This document shows, one piece after another, positions 33,424 through 42,455 of a stretch of 64,000 nt of DNA (positions within the stretch are counted from its first letter, which is position 1; each line of letters begins with the position of its first letter). Source of the stretch: CAWDNM01 sp964521195 (GTDB lineage: Bacteria; Actinomycetota; Coriobacteriia; Anaerosomatales; JAAXUF01); contig CAZFRE010000001.1 of assembly GCA_964521195.1 (NCBI GenBank), forward strand, positions 434,001-498,000, given 5' to 3'. The notes beneath the pieces are model-generated. The model did not search any database. It saw only the letters and a list, made by a program, of their open reading frames with translations, and had not been told where the DNA came from. The translations under genes were made by a program, and so were the position numbers.

Positions 33424-34392
33424 ATGGCGCTCGACCTGACCACGCACTTCCACGGGCGCTCGGTGCTTGTCACCGGGGGCGCCGGGTTCATCGGATCGCA
33501 CCTCGTCGAGGCGCTCGCAGGCGCTGGCGCGCAGGTGACCGCGCTCGACAACCTGCAGGCCGGTGTCTGGTCGAACCTCGAGGCCGTGGCGTCCGACGTC
33601 CGGTGTGTCGAGGCCGATGTGCGCGACTACGATGCGCTCGGACGCGTGGCGCGCGAGGCCTCGCCCGAGTACGTGATCCATCTTGCCGCCAACGCCAGCG
33701 TCCCCGGCTCGGTGGACGATCCCCGCTACGACTTCGAGTCGAACTGCGCCGGGACGTTCGCGGTGCTCGAGTCGCTGCGCCAGGCGGGGTCGGAAGCCCG
33801 CGTCGTGAGCGCGTCGTCGGCCGCCGTCTACGGAGAGCCGACCTCGTTTCCCATCACCGAGGAGTCGCGACTCGCCCCCATCTCGCCCTACGGCGGCAGC
33901 AAGGTCGCGGCCGAGTTTGTGGGCACGACATGGACCAAGGTCTACGGCACGCCTGTGATCGTCGCCCGGCTGTTCAACACCTACGGCCCGCGCATGCCGC
34001 GCTTCGTGGTCATCGACTTCTTGCGCAAGCTGCAAAGGGACCCGAACCGTCTCGAGATCCTGGGCAACGGCACGCAGGTCCGTGACTTCAACTACGTCAG
34101 CGACACGGTGGCTGGGCTTCTCACGCTGGCGGTGGCTGGTGAAGCCGGCGAAGCGTACAACGTCGCCTCCGGCGTCTCGCACTCGGTGACGACGCTTGCC
34201 GAGCAACTCCTGGGGATTCTGGGGCTGCAGGACCGGACCCGCATCGAATACACGGGCGAGAGCTGGATCGGGGACGCCCAGCGATGGGAGGTCGACGTGG
34301 CCAAGATCCGCGAGCTGGGCCACGTCACGGAAGTCGATCTCGAGCAGGGACTCAGGCTCGTCGTCGACTGGTTCGGTTTCGAACTGCAGTGA
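33424..34392 (+). CDS. NAD-dependent sugar epimerase/dehydratase
   Basis: 322 residues, extended SDR of the UDP-glucose 4-epimerase type: TGGAGFIGSHL (residues 17-27), SASSAAVYG, SPYGGSK and LFNTYGPR. The Tyr-x3-Lys pair is intact. Substrate unknown. ATG start 6 bp after the acyltransferase; its TGA overlaps the next GTG. Confidence 0.85.
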   Translation: MALDLTTHFHGRSVLVTGGAGFIGSHLVEALAGAGAQVTALDNLQAGVWSNLEAVASDVRCVEADVRDYDALGRVAREASPEYVIHLAANASVPGSVDDPRYDFESNCAGTFAVLESLRQAGSEARVVSASSAAVYGEPTSFPITEESRLAPISPYGGSKVAAEFVGTTWTKVYGTPVIVARLFNTYGPRMPRFVVIDFLRKLQRDPNRLEILGNGTQVRDFNYVSDTVAGLLTLAVAGEAGEAYNVASGVSHSVTTLAEQLLGILGLQDRTRIEYTGESWIGDAQRWEVDVAKIRELGHVTEVDLEQGLRLVVDWFGFELQ

Positions 34393-35609
34393 AGATACTG
34401 CTGGTCGCTTCGGTCGACAGCATCCACACGGCGCGCTGGACGAACCAGCTCGCAGCGACCGGATGGGACGTGCACCTGTGCCACGGCGCGCCGCTGTGGA
34501 CGGGGGTCGCACCGGAGCTCAGATACGGGACCGTGCACCTGCCGTTCTCGGCGCCGCTCGGTCACGAGGAAGCCGTCAGCCGTCGGTCGGGCACGCGCTA
34601 TCTGCTGGAGCGCGTCGGCGCCCGCATCCCCTTCGTCGCGGCACAGATGCAGCGACGCCGCAACCGCGAGATTGCCCAGCTCATCGCCGAGCTCAAGCCC
34701 GATGTCGTCCACTCGCTCGCGCTCAATGTGAACTGGAGCAACCTGACGCTGCCCGTGTTGTACGCGCGGCAGGCGTTGGGGCCCGCGTTCTCGGCGCCGT
34801 GGGTGTACTCGAGCTGGGGCACCGACCTGGACTACTACGCGGCCCAGTCCACGGCGCAGCAGGCCGAGGCTCGGGCGCTCCTTACCGAGTGCGACTACTA
34901 TATCGCCGAGTGTGACCGCGACATCCGGCTTGCCAAGGAGCTGGGGTTCTCGGGCGAACTGCTCGGCAAGCTGCCTGCCTTCGGCGGCGTCGACAGCGCG
35001 CATCTGGAGTCGCTGCGACAGGAAGGGCCCGTCTCGGCACGCACGACGATCTTCCTGAAGGGCCGGGACTGTGGCGGTGGCGGCGATCCCGTCGGGCGCG
35101 CGATGACGGCGATGAGAGCGTTCGAGCTGTGCCGCAGCGAACTCGAGGGGTTCCGCATCGTCATCGGTCAGGCGTCGCCCGTCGTGGCCGAGGAGGCGCG
35201 TAGGCTGGCGTCGAGCGGCATGAGCATCGAGGTCCTGCCCCGTCTGCCCTACGACGAGCTGCTGCGCATCGTGGGGTCGTCGCGCGTCTCCATCGCACTC
35301 ACGGTCAACGACGGGCTACCCAATCACCTGGTGGAGGCGCTCGCGCTCGGCGCGCTCCCGCTGCACTCGAACCTCGAGCCGATCGCCGAGTGGGTCGAGG
35401 ACGGCGTCAACGGTCTGCTCGTGGGCGCAGAGGACCTCGAGGGCGTCACCGCGGCGCTGAGGCGCGCGTTGACCGACGACGAACTCGTCGACCGCGGTGC
35501 CGAGGTGAGCGCGCGACTCGTTGACGAGAATCTCTCCGACGAGGTCGTGCGACCGAAGGTGATCGCGATGTACCAGAAGGTTGCCGAGCAGGGCCCGATC
35601 GGCCGCTAG
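34389..35609 (+). CDS. Glycosyltransferase, GT-B fold (family 4/1 type)
   Basis: 406 residues. KILLVASVDSIHTARWTNQLA begins the N-terminal Rossmann-like domain (cited by SVDSIHTARW). The C-terminal domain has LPYDELLRIVGSSRVSIAL, NHLVEALALGALPLHSN and DGVNGLLV, the usual Glu-x7-Glu-like donor site region. GTG start overlaps the epimerase stop. Its TAG overlaps the stop of the convergent gene within CTAG. Confidence 0.83.
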   Translation: MKILLVASVDSIHTARWTNQLAATGWDVHLCHGAPLWTGVAPELRYGTVHLPFSAPLGHEEAVSRRSGTRYLLERVGARIPFVAAQMQRRRNREIAQLIAELKPDVVHSLALNVNWSNLTLPVLYARQALGPAFSAPWVYSSWGTDLDYYAAQSTAQQAEARALLTECDYYIAECDRDIRLAKELGFSGELLGKLPAFGGVDSAHLESLRQEGPVSARTTIFLKGRDCGGGGDPVGRAMTAMRAFELCRSELEGFRIVIGQASPVVAEEARRLASSGMSIEVLPRLPYDELLRIVGSSRVSIALTVNDGLPNHLVEALALGALPLHSNLEPIAEWVEDGVNGLLVGAEDLEGVTAALRRALTDDELVDRGAEVSARLVDENLSDEVVRPKVIAMYQKVAEQGPIGR

Positions 35610-36760
35610 TCTCCGGCCGTCCCGAAGGCGACCTCGCGGTAGACGGCGAGGTACCCGTCCACCATGTGCTGCACGGTGAACCGCTCGGCGGCGCTCTCCG
35701 AGCCCCGGGTGGACAGGCGCCGTGCGAGATCTGCGTCATCGAGCACGCGCAGGATGGCCTGCGCGATTCCCGGTGCGTCACCGGGCTCGACGAGCAGCCC
35801 GCTCACCCCGTCGACGACGATCTCCGGCAGTCCACCGACCCGGCTTGCGACGACCGGCGTCCCAAGCGCCATCGCTTCGACGGCGGTGAGCCCGAACGAC
35901 TCGGAGAGCGAGGGCACCACCGCGACGTCGAGTGCGCAAAGCAGCGGCCCCACATGCCGCACGTGGCCGACGAACTCGATGCGCGCCGCGGCCTTCGACG
36001 CGGTCGCGATCTCGCGCAGGCGCCCCTCATCCGACCCTTCGCCGGCGAGGATGAAGCGCGCTGACGGGTGCTTGTCGAGCACCGTCTCGGCGGCGCGCAG
36101 GAAGAACTCGCATCCTTTGACGCGCTCGAGCCGGCCGACGTAGCCGACGAGGCGCTCGCCCCGGGCTCCCGCCTGATACGGCTCGGCCTCCGCTGACGCC
36201 TCCAGGCGCGCGAGGTCGATGCTGTTCGGGACGACGGTGATGCGCGAGGCGGGAATGCCGTCGGCGGCCAGCGCGCTCGCGACGGCCCCGGAGACCGCGA
36301 CGAACCGGTCGACCTTACCGCTCGTGGACCGGTCCGCCAGCGACCGCGCCGCACCCACGAGGCTCGATTCGCCCGCGGCCTGCGCGGCACCCGGGATGAC
36401 GTGGACGGCGTTGACGACGCGTGCGCCGGTGCGTGCGCCCACTCGGCGGGCGAGGAGGTTCGTGAGGTACCCGGTGCCGTGGACCACGTCGGATCCGGCC
36501 GCGGGCCCGGCGATGCGTTTGGCGAGCGAGGGCAGCGAGGTCGCCGAGAACGAGACCGGGAGCACGCGGACGTCCGGCACCGTCTCGAGCTCGCGGTGCA
36601 GCCCCGAGTCCTCGGCGCAGACGACGAGCGTCTCTACCCCGGCTGCCGCCAGCCCCCGTACGAGCGAGAGCAACTGGACTTCACCGCCGCCCAGACCGGC
36701 CAGGCCGTAGTTGTTGATGATGCAGACCGAGAGGTGCGCCCCCGACGCCGGCCCGCTCAT
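35606..36760 (-). CDS. Glycosyltransferase family 4 protein
   Basis: 384 residues, GT-B fold. GLGGGEVQLLSLVRGL is the N-terminal acceptor-side glycine-rich turn; GYVGRLERVKG, SLSESFGLTAVEAMALGTPVV and DGVSGLLVEPGD are classical GT4 motifs with the Glu-x7-Glu pair in the SFGLTAVEA segment. It is the second gene of a two-gene minus-strand unit, coupled to the GT2 by ATGA. A GTG 12 bases upstream is an alternative start. Confidence 0.87.
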   Translation of the reverse strand: MSGPASGAHLSVCIINNYGLAGLGGGEVQLLSLVRGLAAAGVETLVVCAEDSGLHRELETVPDVRVLPVSFSATSLPSLAKRIAGPAAGSDVVHGTGYLTNLLARRVGARTGARVVNAVHVIPGAAQAAGESSLVGAARSLADRSTSGKVDRFVAVSGAVASALAADGIPASRITVVPNSIDLARLEASAEAEPYQAGARGERLVGYVGRLERVKGCEFFLRAAETVLDKHPSARFILAGEGSDEGRLREIATASKAAARIEFVGHVRHVGPLLCALDVAVVPSLSESFGLTAVEAMALGTPVVASRVGGLPEIVVDGVSGLLVEPGDAPGIAQAILRVLDDADLARRLSTRGSESAAERFTVQHMVDGYLAVYREVAFGTAGD

Positions 36761-37602
36761 GATGAGCGCCACCGGCGAGCACGCGTGACAAGCGCTTCGG
36801 CCCGCTCCGATCCGAGCAGCCGGGCCGCCATCGTGCGGATCCGGATGTTGCGCTCGAGTTGTGCGATGACGCTTTGCGCGACATCGACCTGGCTCGGTGA
36901 CAGCAGGCCTGAAGCGATCACCTCTTCGATGACGCGGACGTCGGTCCGGCGCATGCGGACCGCGTCGGACGACTTCTGCGTCGCGAGCCGCCGGTGGACC
37001 GACAGCGGCCGGCCGAGGTGCCGGTGCTCGAACCCGCGTGCGAGCGCGAGCAACCAGAACAGGTAGTCCTCGGCGTAGAGGTCTTCTCGGAATCCGCCGA
37101 CCGCGTCGAACACAGGACGGCGGAAGGTCGCGCCGACGCCGAAGAAGCACGCGTGAAGCAGCTCTTCGAGGGTGCAGCGAGTGGGGTCCGACCAGCGCGA
37201 GGCAGCGTTCGTGGGCGTGCGAGTGCCGGCCTCGTCCTCGTACCAGCCTTCGCAGGTGAAGACCGACGCATCGGGGTGCTCCGCGATGAACTCGCTGAAT
37301 GACTCGAGGTGGTCGGGCAGCAGCAGGTCGTCAGCCGAGAGCATCACGAGCAGGTCCGCGTGCGCGTTGGCGACCGCGGTGTTGTACGCGCCACCCGAGC
37401 CGCGGTTCTGTTGGCTCGTGACGCGGATCCGCGGGTCGGATTGTGCGAGCGACTCGGCGAGGGCGAGTGTCGCATCGGTGGAGCCGTCGTCGACGATGAC
37501 AAGCTCCCAGTCGGCGGACGTCTGAGCTCTCACCGACGCGACCGTCTCGGCCAAGGTCGTGACGGCGTTGTATGCCGGGATCACGATAGAGAACTGCGGC
37601 AC
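36757..37602 (-). CDS. Glycosyltransferase family 2 protein
   Basis: 281 residues. A GT-A fold with FSIVIPAYNAVTTLAETV at the start, VDDGSTD, an SADD metal-binding acidic motif near residue 93 (LSADDLLLPDH) and EDYLFWLLAL near residue 184. Inverting family 2 enzymes use NDP-sugars to extend the glycan. GTG is the in-frame start, after GGAGACC. It is the first gene of a minus-strand pair. Confidence 0.86.
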   Translation of the reverse strand: MPQFSIVIPAYNAVTTLAETVASVRAQTSADWELVIVDDGSTDATLALAESLAQSDPRIRVTSQQNRGSGGAYNTAVANAHADLLVMLSADDLLLPDHLESFSEFIAEHPDASVFTCEGWYEDEAGTRTPTNAASRWSDPTRCTLEELLHACFFGVGATFRRPVFDAVGGFREDLYAEDYLFWLLALARGFEHRHLGRPLSVHRRLATQKSSDAVRMRRTDVRVIEEVIASGLLSPSQVDVAQSVIAQLERNIRIRTMAARLLGSERAEALVTRARRWRSS

Positions 37603-37779
37603 ATGGTCTCCTGTCGCGGGGCGTGCAGGTCGGTCCTCCGGCGGTCGCGAACGGGTCGGAGTAGTCGCGCGGTGCGGTTCGAGGATAGTCTGTCTCATGC
37701 AGGTATGCCCACACCACCATGATTCGAGGGCCGCAGTGACGTTCGTGTCAGCCGATGTGAGCGAGCGAGTGAAGCCCCG
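37603..37779. other. Intergenic region between divergent glycan genes
   Basis: 177 bp separating the minus-strand GT2 gene from the plus-strand half-glycosyltransferase. It should hold divergent promoters, but I see no clear -35/-10 pair; GATAGT at 37683-37688 is the best -10-like string on the + strand. Confidence 0.3.
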
Positions 37780-38409
37780 ATGAGGCGCTGGCAGGACTCG
37801 ACGTTCGTGTTCGTCACCACGAACAGCGCGTACGACCCTGACGGTGTCGAGGAGCGATGGCTGCCGGTGATGGCCGAGCTGGTTCAGCTCGGCGCGAGCG
37901 TTCAGCTGTTGTGCGACGCTCATAGCGCGCTCGCCGAGCACGCACGATCGCTCGGCGTCGTGGTCGGTCCGTACGTGCTCGACCGCTGGAACGTGATCCG
38001 GTCGCGTTCCCGGCTGCGCAAGTACCTGCTCCGCTACCAGCCGGTCGCCGTGCACTCGACGGGCCTCGAGGCAGACCTGCTCACGCGGTGGGCGGCGCGC
38101 ATTCTGCCCGACGTCGCCGTGGTGACGACGCTGACGCCGGGTGACTGGCAACAGACGCGCAGGCGGCGACCGGTCGATGCGCTCATGCGGCGTTTCGACG
38201 AGGCGGGACTGTCGTCGAGCGCAGCCGTCTTCGTCACCTCACAGGAACTCGTCGAAACGGTCGCCTCTGCGGGGGTCGGGCGCGACCGGATCGTCTTGGA
38301 TTCCGTCGACGCGGACATCTCGGCGGGCCCGGCATCGAGCGTCAAACGTCACCTCGATGTCTACCGTGCGCTGATGGCGGGTCGCGGCCACGGATCTCAG
38401 GGTGGCTGA
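37780..38409 (+). CDS. Glycosyltransferase N-terminal-like domain protein (no C-terminal half)
   Basis: 209 residues. The sequence resembles the acceptor-binding half of GT-B family 4 enzymes (FVTTNSAYDPDGVEERW at the start, then LLRYQPVAVHSTGLEADLL near residue 87, and FVTSQEL near residue 152). It stops where the donor-binding half would begin, with none of the GT4 Glu-x7-Glu motifs after it. It may be a remnant, or an independent accessory subunit. The divergent GT2/GT4 pair starts 177 bp away. Confidence 0.55.
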   Translation: MRRWQDSTFVFVTTNSAYDPDGVEERWLPVMAELVQLGASVQLLCDAHSALAEHARSLGVVVGPYVLDRWNVIRSRSRLRKYLLRYQPVAVHSTGLEADLLTRWAARILPDVAVVTTLTPGDWQQTRRRRPVDALMRRFDEAGLSSSAAVFVTSQELVETVASAGVGRDRIVLDSVDADISAGPASSVKRHLDVYRALMAGRGHGSQGG

Positions 38410-38482
38410 GCGGTAGCCGCACCCACCGTTTTCAGGCACTATTGACCCGTCCCACCACACTCTCTGGAGGCCTGAGCGCACC

Positions 38483-39871
38483 ATGACCACTGACATTCGT
38501 TTCGGGACCGACGGTTGGCGCGCGGTGATCGGCGAAGGCTTCACCTACGAGAGCCTGCGCCGTGTCGCCGATGCGGCAGGTCGCGTGATCGCCGCCGACA
38601 ATCCCGGCGGTGTCGTCCTCGTCGGCTACGACACCAGGTTCGAGGCCGGGAGCTTCGCCGCGGCCGCCGCCGAGGTGCTCGCGACGCACGGCCTCACGGT
38701 GAAGGTCTCCGATCGCTACCTGCCCACGCCCGCGCTGTGCTGGGCGGTCGCGCGTGACGAGTCCGCCATCGCGGGCGTGATGCTCACCGCGAGCCACAAC
38801 CCGAGCGAGTACCTCGGCTTCAAGCTGCGCATGGCCGACGGCGGCGCCTCGCCGGTCGAGTTCACCGACCGCGTCGAGGCGCAGCTGCTCCCGGACGCCC
38901 CCGCCGCACGCGGTGCGTTCGAGGTCGTCGACCTCGTCGGGCCGTACCTCGAGGACCTCGCGTCGCTCGTGGACGGCGACGCCATCCGTGCCGCGAACCT
39001 GCGCGTGGTGGTCGATCCTCTCTACGGCGCCGGTCAGACCTATCTCGCCGAGACGCTCTTAAGGCTCGGCGCTCACGTCACCGAGGTGCACGGCGAGCGC
39101 AACCCCGGCTTCGGCGGGCTGCACCCCGAGCCGATCCCGCCGTGGATCGACTCGACGCGCGACCTCGTGCGCGACGCGAAGTTCGATGCGGCGTTCGTGA
39201 CCGACGGCGACGCCGACCGCATCGGCGCGGTCGACCGCGACGGCAACTTCGTGTCCCCGCACCGCATCATCGGGCTGGTCGCCCAGCACCTCGTCGAGGA
39301 CAAGGGCCAGACCGGCCGCATCGTCAAGACGCTCTCGACCTCGGTGTTGGTCGACCGCCTCGCGCGGCATCTGGGCGTCGGCGTCACGACGACGCCCATC
39401 GGCTTCAAGTGGATCTACAACGAGATGCTCGCCGGCGACGTGCTCGTGGGCGGCGAGGAGTCCGGCGGGATCGGGCTGCCGGACCATGTGCGCGAGCGCG
39501 ACGGCCTGCTCATGTCGCTCATGCTCGCCGAGATGATGGGCCAGCGCGGTAAGGGCCTCTCCGAGCTCGTCGCCGACATGCTCGCGATCACGGGTCCGAT
39601 GGAATACGGTCGCGTCGACCTCAAGCTCACTGTCGAGGCGCGCGACGTCTTCCTCGCGCGGGGGCCCGAACTCGCACCTGGGACGATCGCGGGCGTCGAC
39701 GTACTCGATGTCGTTCGCGTCGACGGCGTGAAGTTCCTGTTCCCGGACGACGCGTGGCTGCTGCTGCGCCCGTCGGGGACCGAGCCGCTCGTGCGCGTCT
39801 ACGCCGAGGCACCCACGGCCGACCTCGTGGCGGGCTTGCTCGATGCCGGCCGCGCGCTCGTCGAAGGCTAG
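38483..39871 (+). CDS. Phosphoglucomutase/phosphomannomutase
   Basis: 462 residues, four-domain alpha-D-phosphohexomutase. Catalytic serine in TASHNPSEYLGFK (about residue 103), metal loop TDGDADRIGAVD, sugar loop GGEESGGIG and phosphate loop RPSGTEPLVRVY are all intact. It would interconvert hexose 6- and 1-phosphates for GalU or ManC. Preceded by GGAGG 12 bases before the ATG, a little far. Confidence 0.93.
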   Translation: MTTDIRFGTDGWRAVIGEGFTYESLRRVADAAGRVIAADNPGGVVLVGYDTRFEAGSFAAAAAEVLATHGLTVKVSDRYLPTPALCWAVARDESAIAGVMLTASHNPSEYLGFKLRMADGGASPVEFTDRVEAQLLPDAPAARGAFEVVDLVGPYLEDLASLVDGDAIRAANLRVVVDPLYGAGQTYLAETLLRLGAHVTEVHGERNPGFGGLHPEPIPPWIDSTRDLVRDAKFDAAFVTDGDADRIGAVDRDGNFVSPHRIIGLVAQHLVEDKGQTGRIVKTLSTSVLVDRLARHLGVGVTTTPIGFKWIYNEMLAGDVLVGGEESGGIGLPDHVRERDGLLMSLMLAEMMGQRGKGLSELVADMLAITGPMEYGRVDLKLTVEARDVFLARGPELAPGTIAGVDVLDVVRVDGVKFLFPDDAWLLLRPSGTEPLVRVYAEAPTADLVAGLLDAGRALVEG

Positions 39872-39888
39872 GGACGAGGGCTTCGGCG

Positions 39889-41073
39889 ATGGCAGACACC
39901 CAGCAGCCGTTGCGGGTCACGATGGTCAACAAGTACTACTGGCCGCCGCACTTGGGTGGGGTCGAGACCGTCGTGCGCTACCTCTCGGAGGGGCTGGTCG
40001 AGCATGCCGGCGCATCGGTGCATGCCATCGTCTGCAACGAGGGCACCGAACGTGTCGAGGACAAGATCGCCGGTGTGCGCGTCACCCGGCTGCCTCGTCG
40101 CTTCGCGCTGTCGAGCGCGCCGATCGCGCCGTCGATGGTGCGGGAGTTGCGCGCCGAGTGCCGCGGCGATTCACCCCCCGACATCCTGAACCTGCACGCG
40201 CCGTATCCCTGGGGCGAGCTGTGCTGGCTGCAGGCCAAGCCGGGCGTCCCGACCGTGCTCAGCTACCACTCCGACATCGTGCGCCAGAAGCGCATGCTCG
40301 CGGCCTACAAGCCGTTCCTGGAGCGCGTGCTCGACGGTGTCGACCTCATCACCACGTCGAGTCCCAACCTGCGCGACAACTCCGAGTTCCTCTCGGCGAG
40401 GGCCGACAAGGTCCGCGTGGTCGACTACGGGCTGCATGTTGAAGACATCGCGCGCCCTGCGGCATCGGTGCTGCGCAAGGCCGCCGACATCCGGGCCGAG
40501 CACCAGGGCCGCTCGATCGTGCTGTTCGTCGGTAGGCTCGTCTACTACAAGGGCGCCGACGTGCTCGTGCGGGCGATGGCCGGCGTCGACGCCGACCTCA
40601 TCATGATCGGCCGTGGCCCGCTCGAGTCCGAGCTGCGCGAACTGGCCGTCGCGCACGGGATCGCCGACCGCGTCACCTTCATCGCGCCGGTCGACGATCC
40701 CGACCTGCACGCGTACTACCACGCGGCCGATGTGTTCTGCCTGCCGAGCGTGGCCAACAGCGAGGCGTTCGGGCTCGTGCAGATCGAGGCGCACGCCGCA
40801 GGTACGCCCGCGATCTCGACGAACCTGCCGACGAGCGTGCCGTACGCGAACCTCGACGGAGTCACCGGGCTCACGGTCGGCGTCGGCGACGTGCCCGAAC
40901 TGACCCGGGCGCTCGGGCGCCTCATCCGCGACGGCGAACTGCGGCAGCGGCTCGGCCAGCAGGCGAGGGAGCGTGCGCTGACGCAGTTCACGATCCCGCG
41001 CTTCGTGGAGTCGATGTCGGCCGTCTACGACGAGGCGCGAGAGATCCACGCCGCGAAGCAGGGGAGGGCGTAG
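39889..41073 (+). CDS. Glycosyltransferase family 4 protein
   Basis: 394 residues. NKYYWPPHLGGVETVVRYLSEGL is typical of the GT4 start (cited by PPHLGGVE). FVGRLVYYKGADVLVRA, SVANSEAFGLVQIEAHAAGTPAI and the Glu-x7-Glu pair there mark the donor site. Similar to mannosyl- and galactosyltransferases such as WbdB/WcaL types. The next gene begins directly after its TAG. Confidence 0.88.
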   Translation: MADTQQPLRVTMVNKYYWPPHLGGVETVVRYLSEGLVEHAGASVHAIVCNEGTERVEDKIAGVRVTRLPRRFALSSAPIAPSMVRELRAECRGDSPPDILNLHAPYPWGELCWLQAKPGVPTVLSYHSDIVRQKRMLAAYKPFLERVLDGVDLITTSSPNLRDNSEFLSARADKVRVVDYGLHVEDIARPAASVLRKAADIRAEHQGRSIVLFVGRLVYYKGADVLVRAMAGVDADLIMIGRGPLESELRELAVAHGIADRVTFIAPVDDPDLHAYYHAADVFCLPSVANSEAFGLVQIEAHAAGTPAISTNLPTSVPYANLDGVTGLTVGVGDVPELTRALGRLIRDGELRQRLGQQARERALTQFTIPRFVESMSAVYDEAREIHAAKQGRA

Positions 41074-42444
41074 ATGTCACGCACCCGCTTCATCGCGCTC
41101 TCGGTCGTGCTTGACGCGCTCCTCGTCTACGGCGGGTATCTGCTCGCGCTCTACCTGTGGCTGGGCGGCCTGCCGGAGTACAACCTGCACGCGTTCACGG
41201 CGCTCTCGCCATTCATCGTGGTTTCCTACCTCGTCGCCGGCTGGGCCTACGGCCTCTACGATCCCGAGAAGGCCGACACGACGTGGGCGCTCGTCCGCTC
41301 CACACTGGCGGCCACGTTCCTCGGCACGGTGCTCACCCTGGCGATGGCCTACTTGGGCGGTCCGCTCACCCGGGCCCTGCCTCGTGCCACGCCGTTCATC
41401 GCGTTCTTCATGGTCACGACGCTGTTCGTGGGCTGGCGGCTCATCTTCCTGCGCTTCGGCAACGTGCGATGGCCCGAGCAGCGCGTGCTCATCGTAGGCA
41501 CGGGTCCGGTCTCGGTCGAACTCGCCGACGAGCTCGTGCGCCGGGCGAAGTGGGGCTGGCGCGTGACGGGGCTGATCGACCCGAACTCGAGCCCCGGCGC
41601 CGCTTCCGGTGCTGAGCGCGGCGGCTACCCTGTACTCGGCCATGCGGGTGACATCGCCCGCCTCGCGCACGAGCACGACGCCAACCGCGTGATCGTGGTC
41701 AGCCCGGTGGCGCTTCGCGAACTCGTCGAGTCGCTCGTGCTCGCCGACGACGTGCGGGTGCGCGTCGACGTCGTCCCGGAGCTCTACGAGATCTTCATCG
41801 GTACCGTCGACGCCATCATCGGCGACGTGCCGCTCATGCAGATCACCCGCTCGACCGTGCCGCGCTACTACGCGGCCGCCAAGCGCGCGCTCGACCTGTT
41901 CGCCTCGATCGTGCTGCTCGTGCTGGTGAGCCCCGTCCTGCTGCTCGCGTGCATCGCCATCGTCCTCACCGACGGATTCCCCATCACCTACTCCCAGGAA
42001 CGCAGCGGCAAGCACCTCAAGCCGTTCAAGGTCCACAAGCTGCGCACGATGGTGAAAGACGCCGAGAAGCACTCCGGCGCCGTCCTTGCCGAGGCGGACG
42101 ATCCCCGCGTGACGCGCGTGGGACGCTTCCTTCGCACGACCCGGATCGACGAGTTGCCGCAGCTCTTCAACATCATCAAGGGCGAGATGAGCTTCATCGG
42201 CCCGCGACCCGAGCGCCCTGTCTTCGTCGAGCGGTTCTGCGAGGAGATTCCGGGCTACCGCGAGCGATTCAACGTGAAGCCCGGCGTGACCGGCCTCGCG
42301 CAAGTCAGCGGCGGCTACGCGACCACGCCCGAACGCAAGCTGAAGTACGACCTCATCTACATGTATCATCAGAACCTGGCCATGGACGCGCAGATCGTCG
42401 CGGAGACCCTCAGAGTGGTTCTCACGGGCCGCGGCGCACGATAA
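41074..42444 (+). CDS. Undecaprenyl-phosphate sugar phosphotransferase (WbaP/WcaJ-type)
   Basis: 456 residues. Four hydrophobic helices at about residues 5-125, a CoA-binding-like domain (VLIVGTGPVSVELADEL), then the phosphoglycosyltransferase domain from about residue 268 (KRALDLFASIVLL, FKVHKLRTMVKDAE, TRIDELPQLFNIIKGEMSFIGPRPE, KPGVTGLAQVSG). It transfers a sugar 1-phosphate to the lipid carrier, starting the repeat unit. The sugar is not readable from sequence. Confidence 0.92.
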   Translation: MSRTRFIALSVVLDALLVYGGYLLALYLWLGGLPEYNLHAFTALSPFIVVSYLVAGWAYGLYDPEKADTTWALVRSTLAATFLGTVLTLAMAYLGGPLTRALPRATPFIAFFMVTTLFVGWRLIFLRFGNVRWPEQRVLIVGTGPVSVELADELVRRAKWGWRVTGLIDPNSSPGAASGAERGGYPVLGHAGDIARLAHEHDANRVIVVSPVALRELVESLVLADDVRVRVDVVPELYEIFIGTVDAIIGDVPLMQITRSTVPRYYAAAKRALDLFASIVLLVLVSPVLLLACIAIVLTDGFPITYSQERSGKHLKPFKVHKLRTMVKDAEKHSGAVLAEADDPRVTRVGRFLRTTRIDELPQLFNIIKGEMSFIGPRPERPVFVERFCEEIPGYRERFNVKPGVTGLAQVSGGYATTPERKLKYDLIYMYHQNLAMDAQIVAETLRVVLTGRGAR

Positions 42445-42455
42445 GGAGCACCTGA

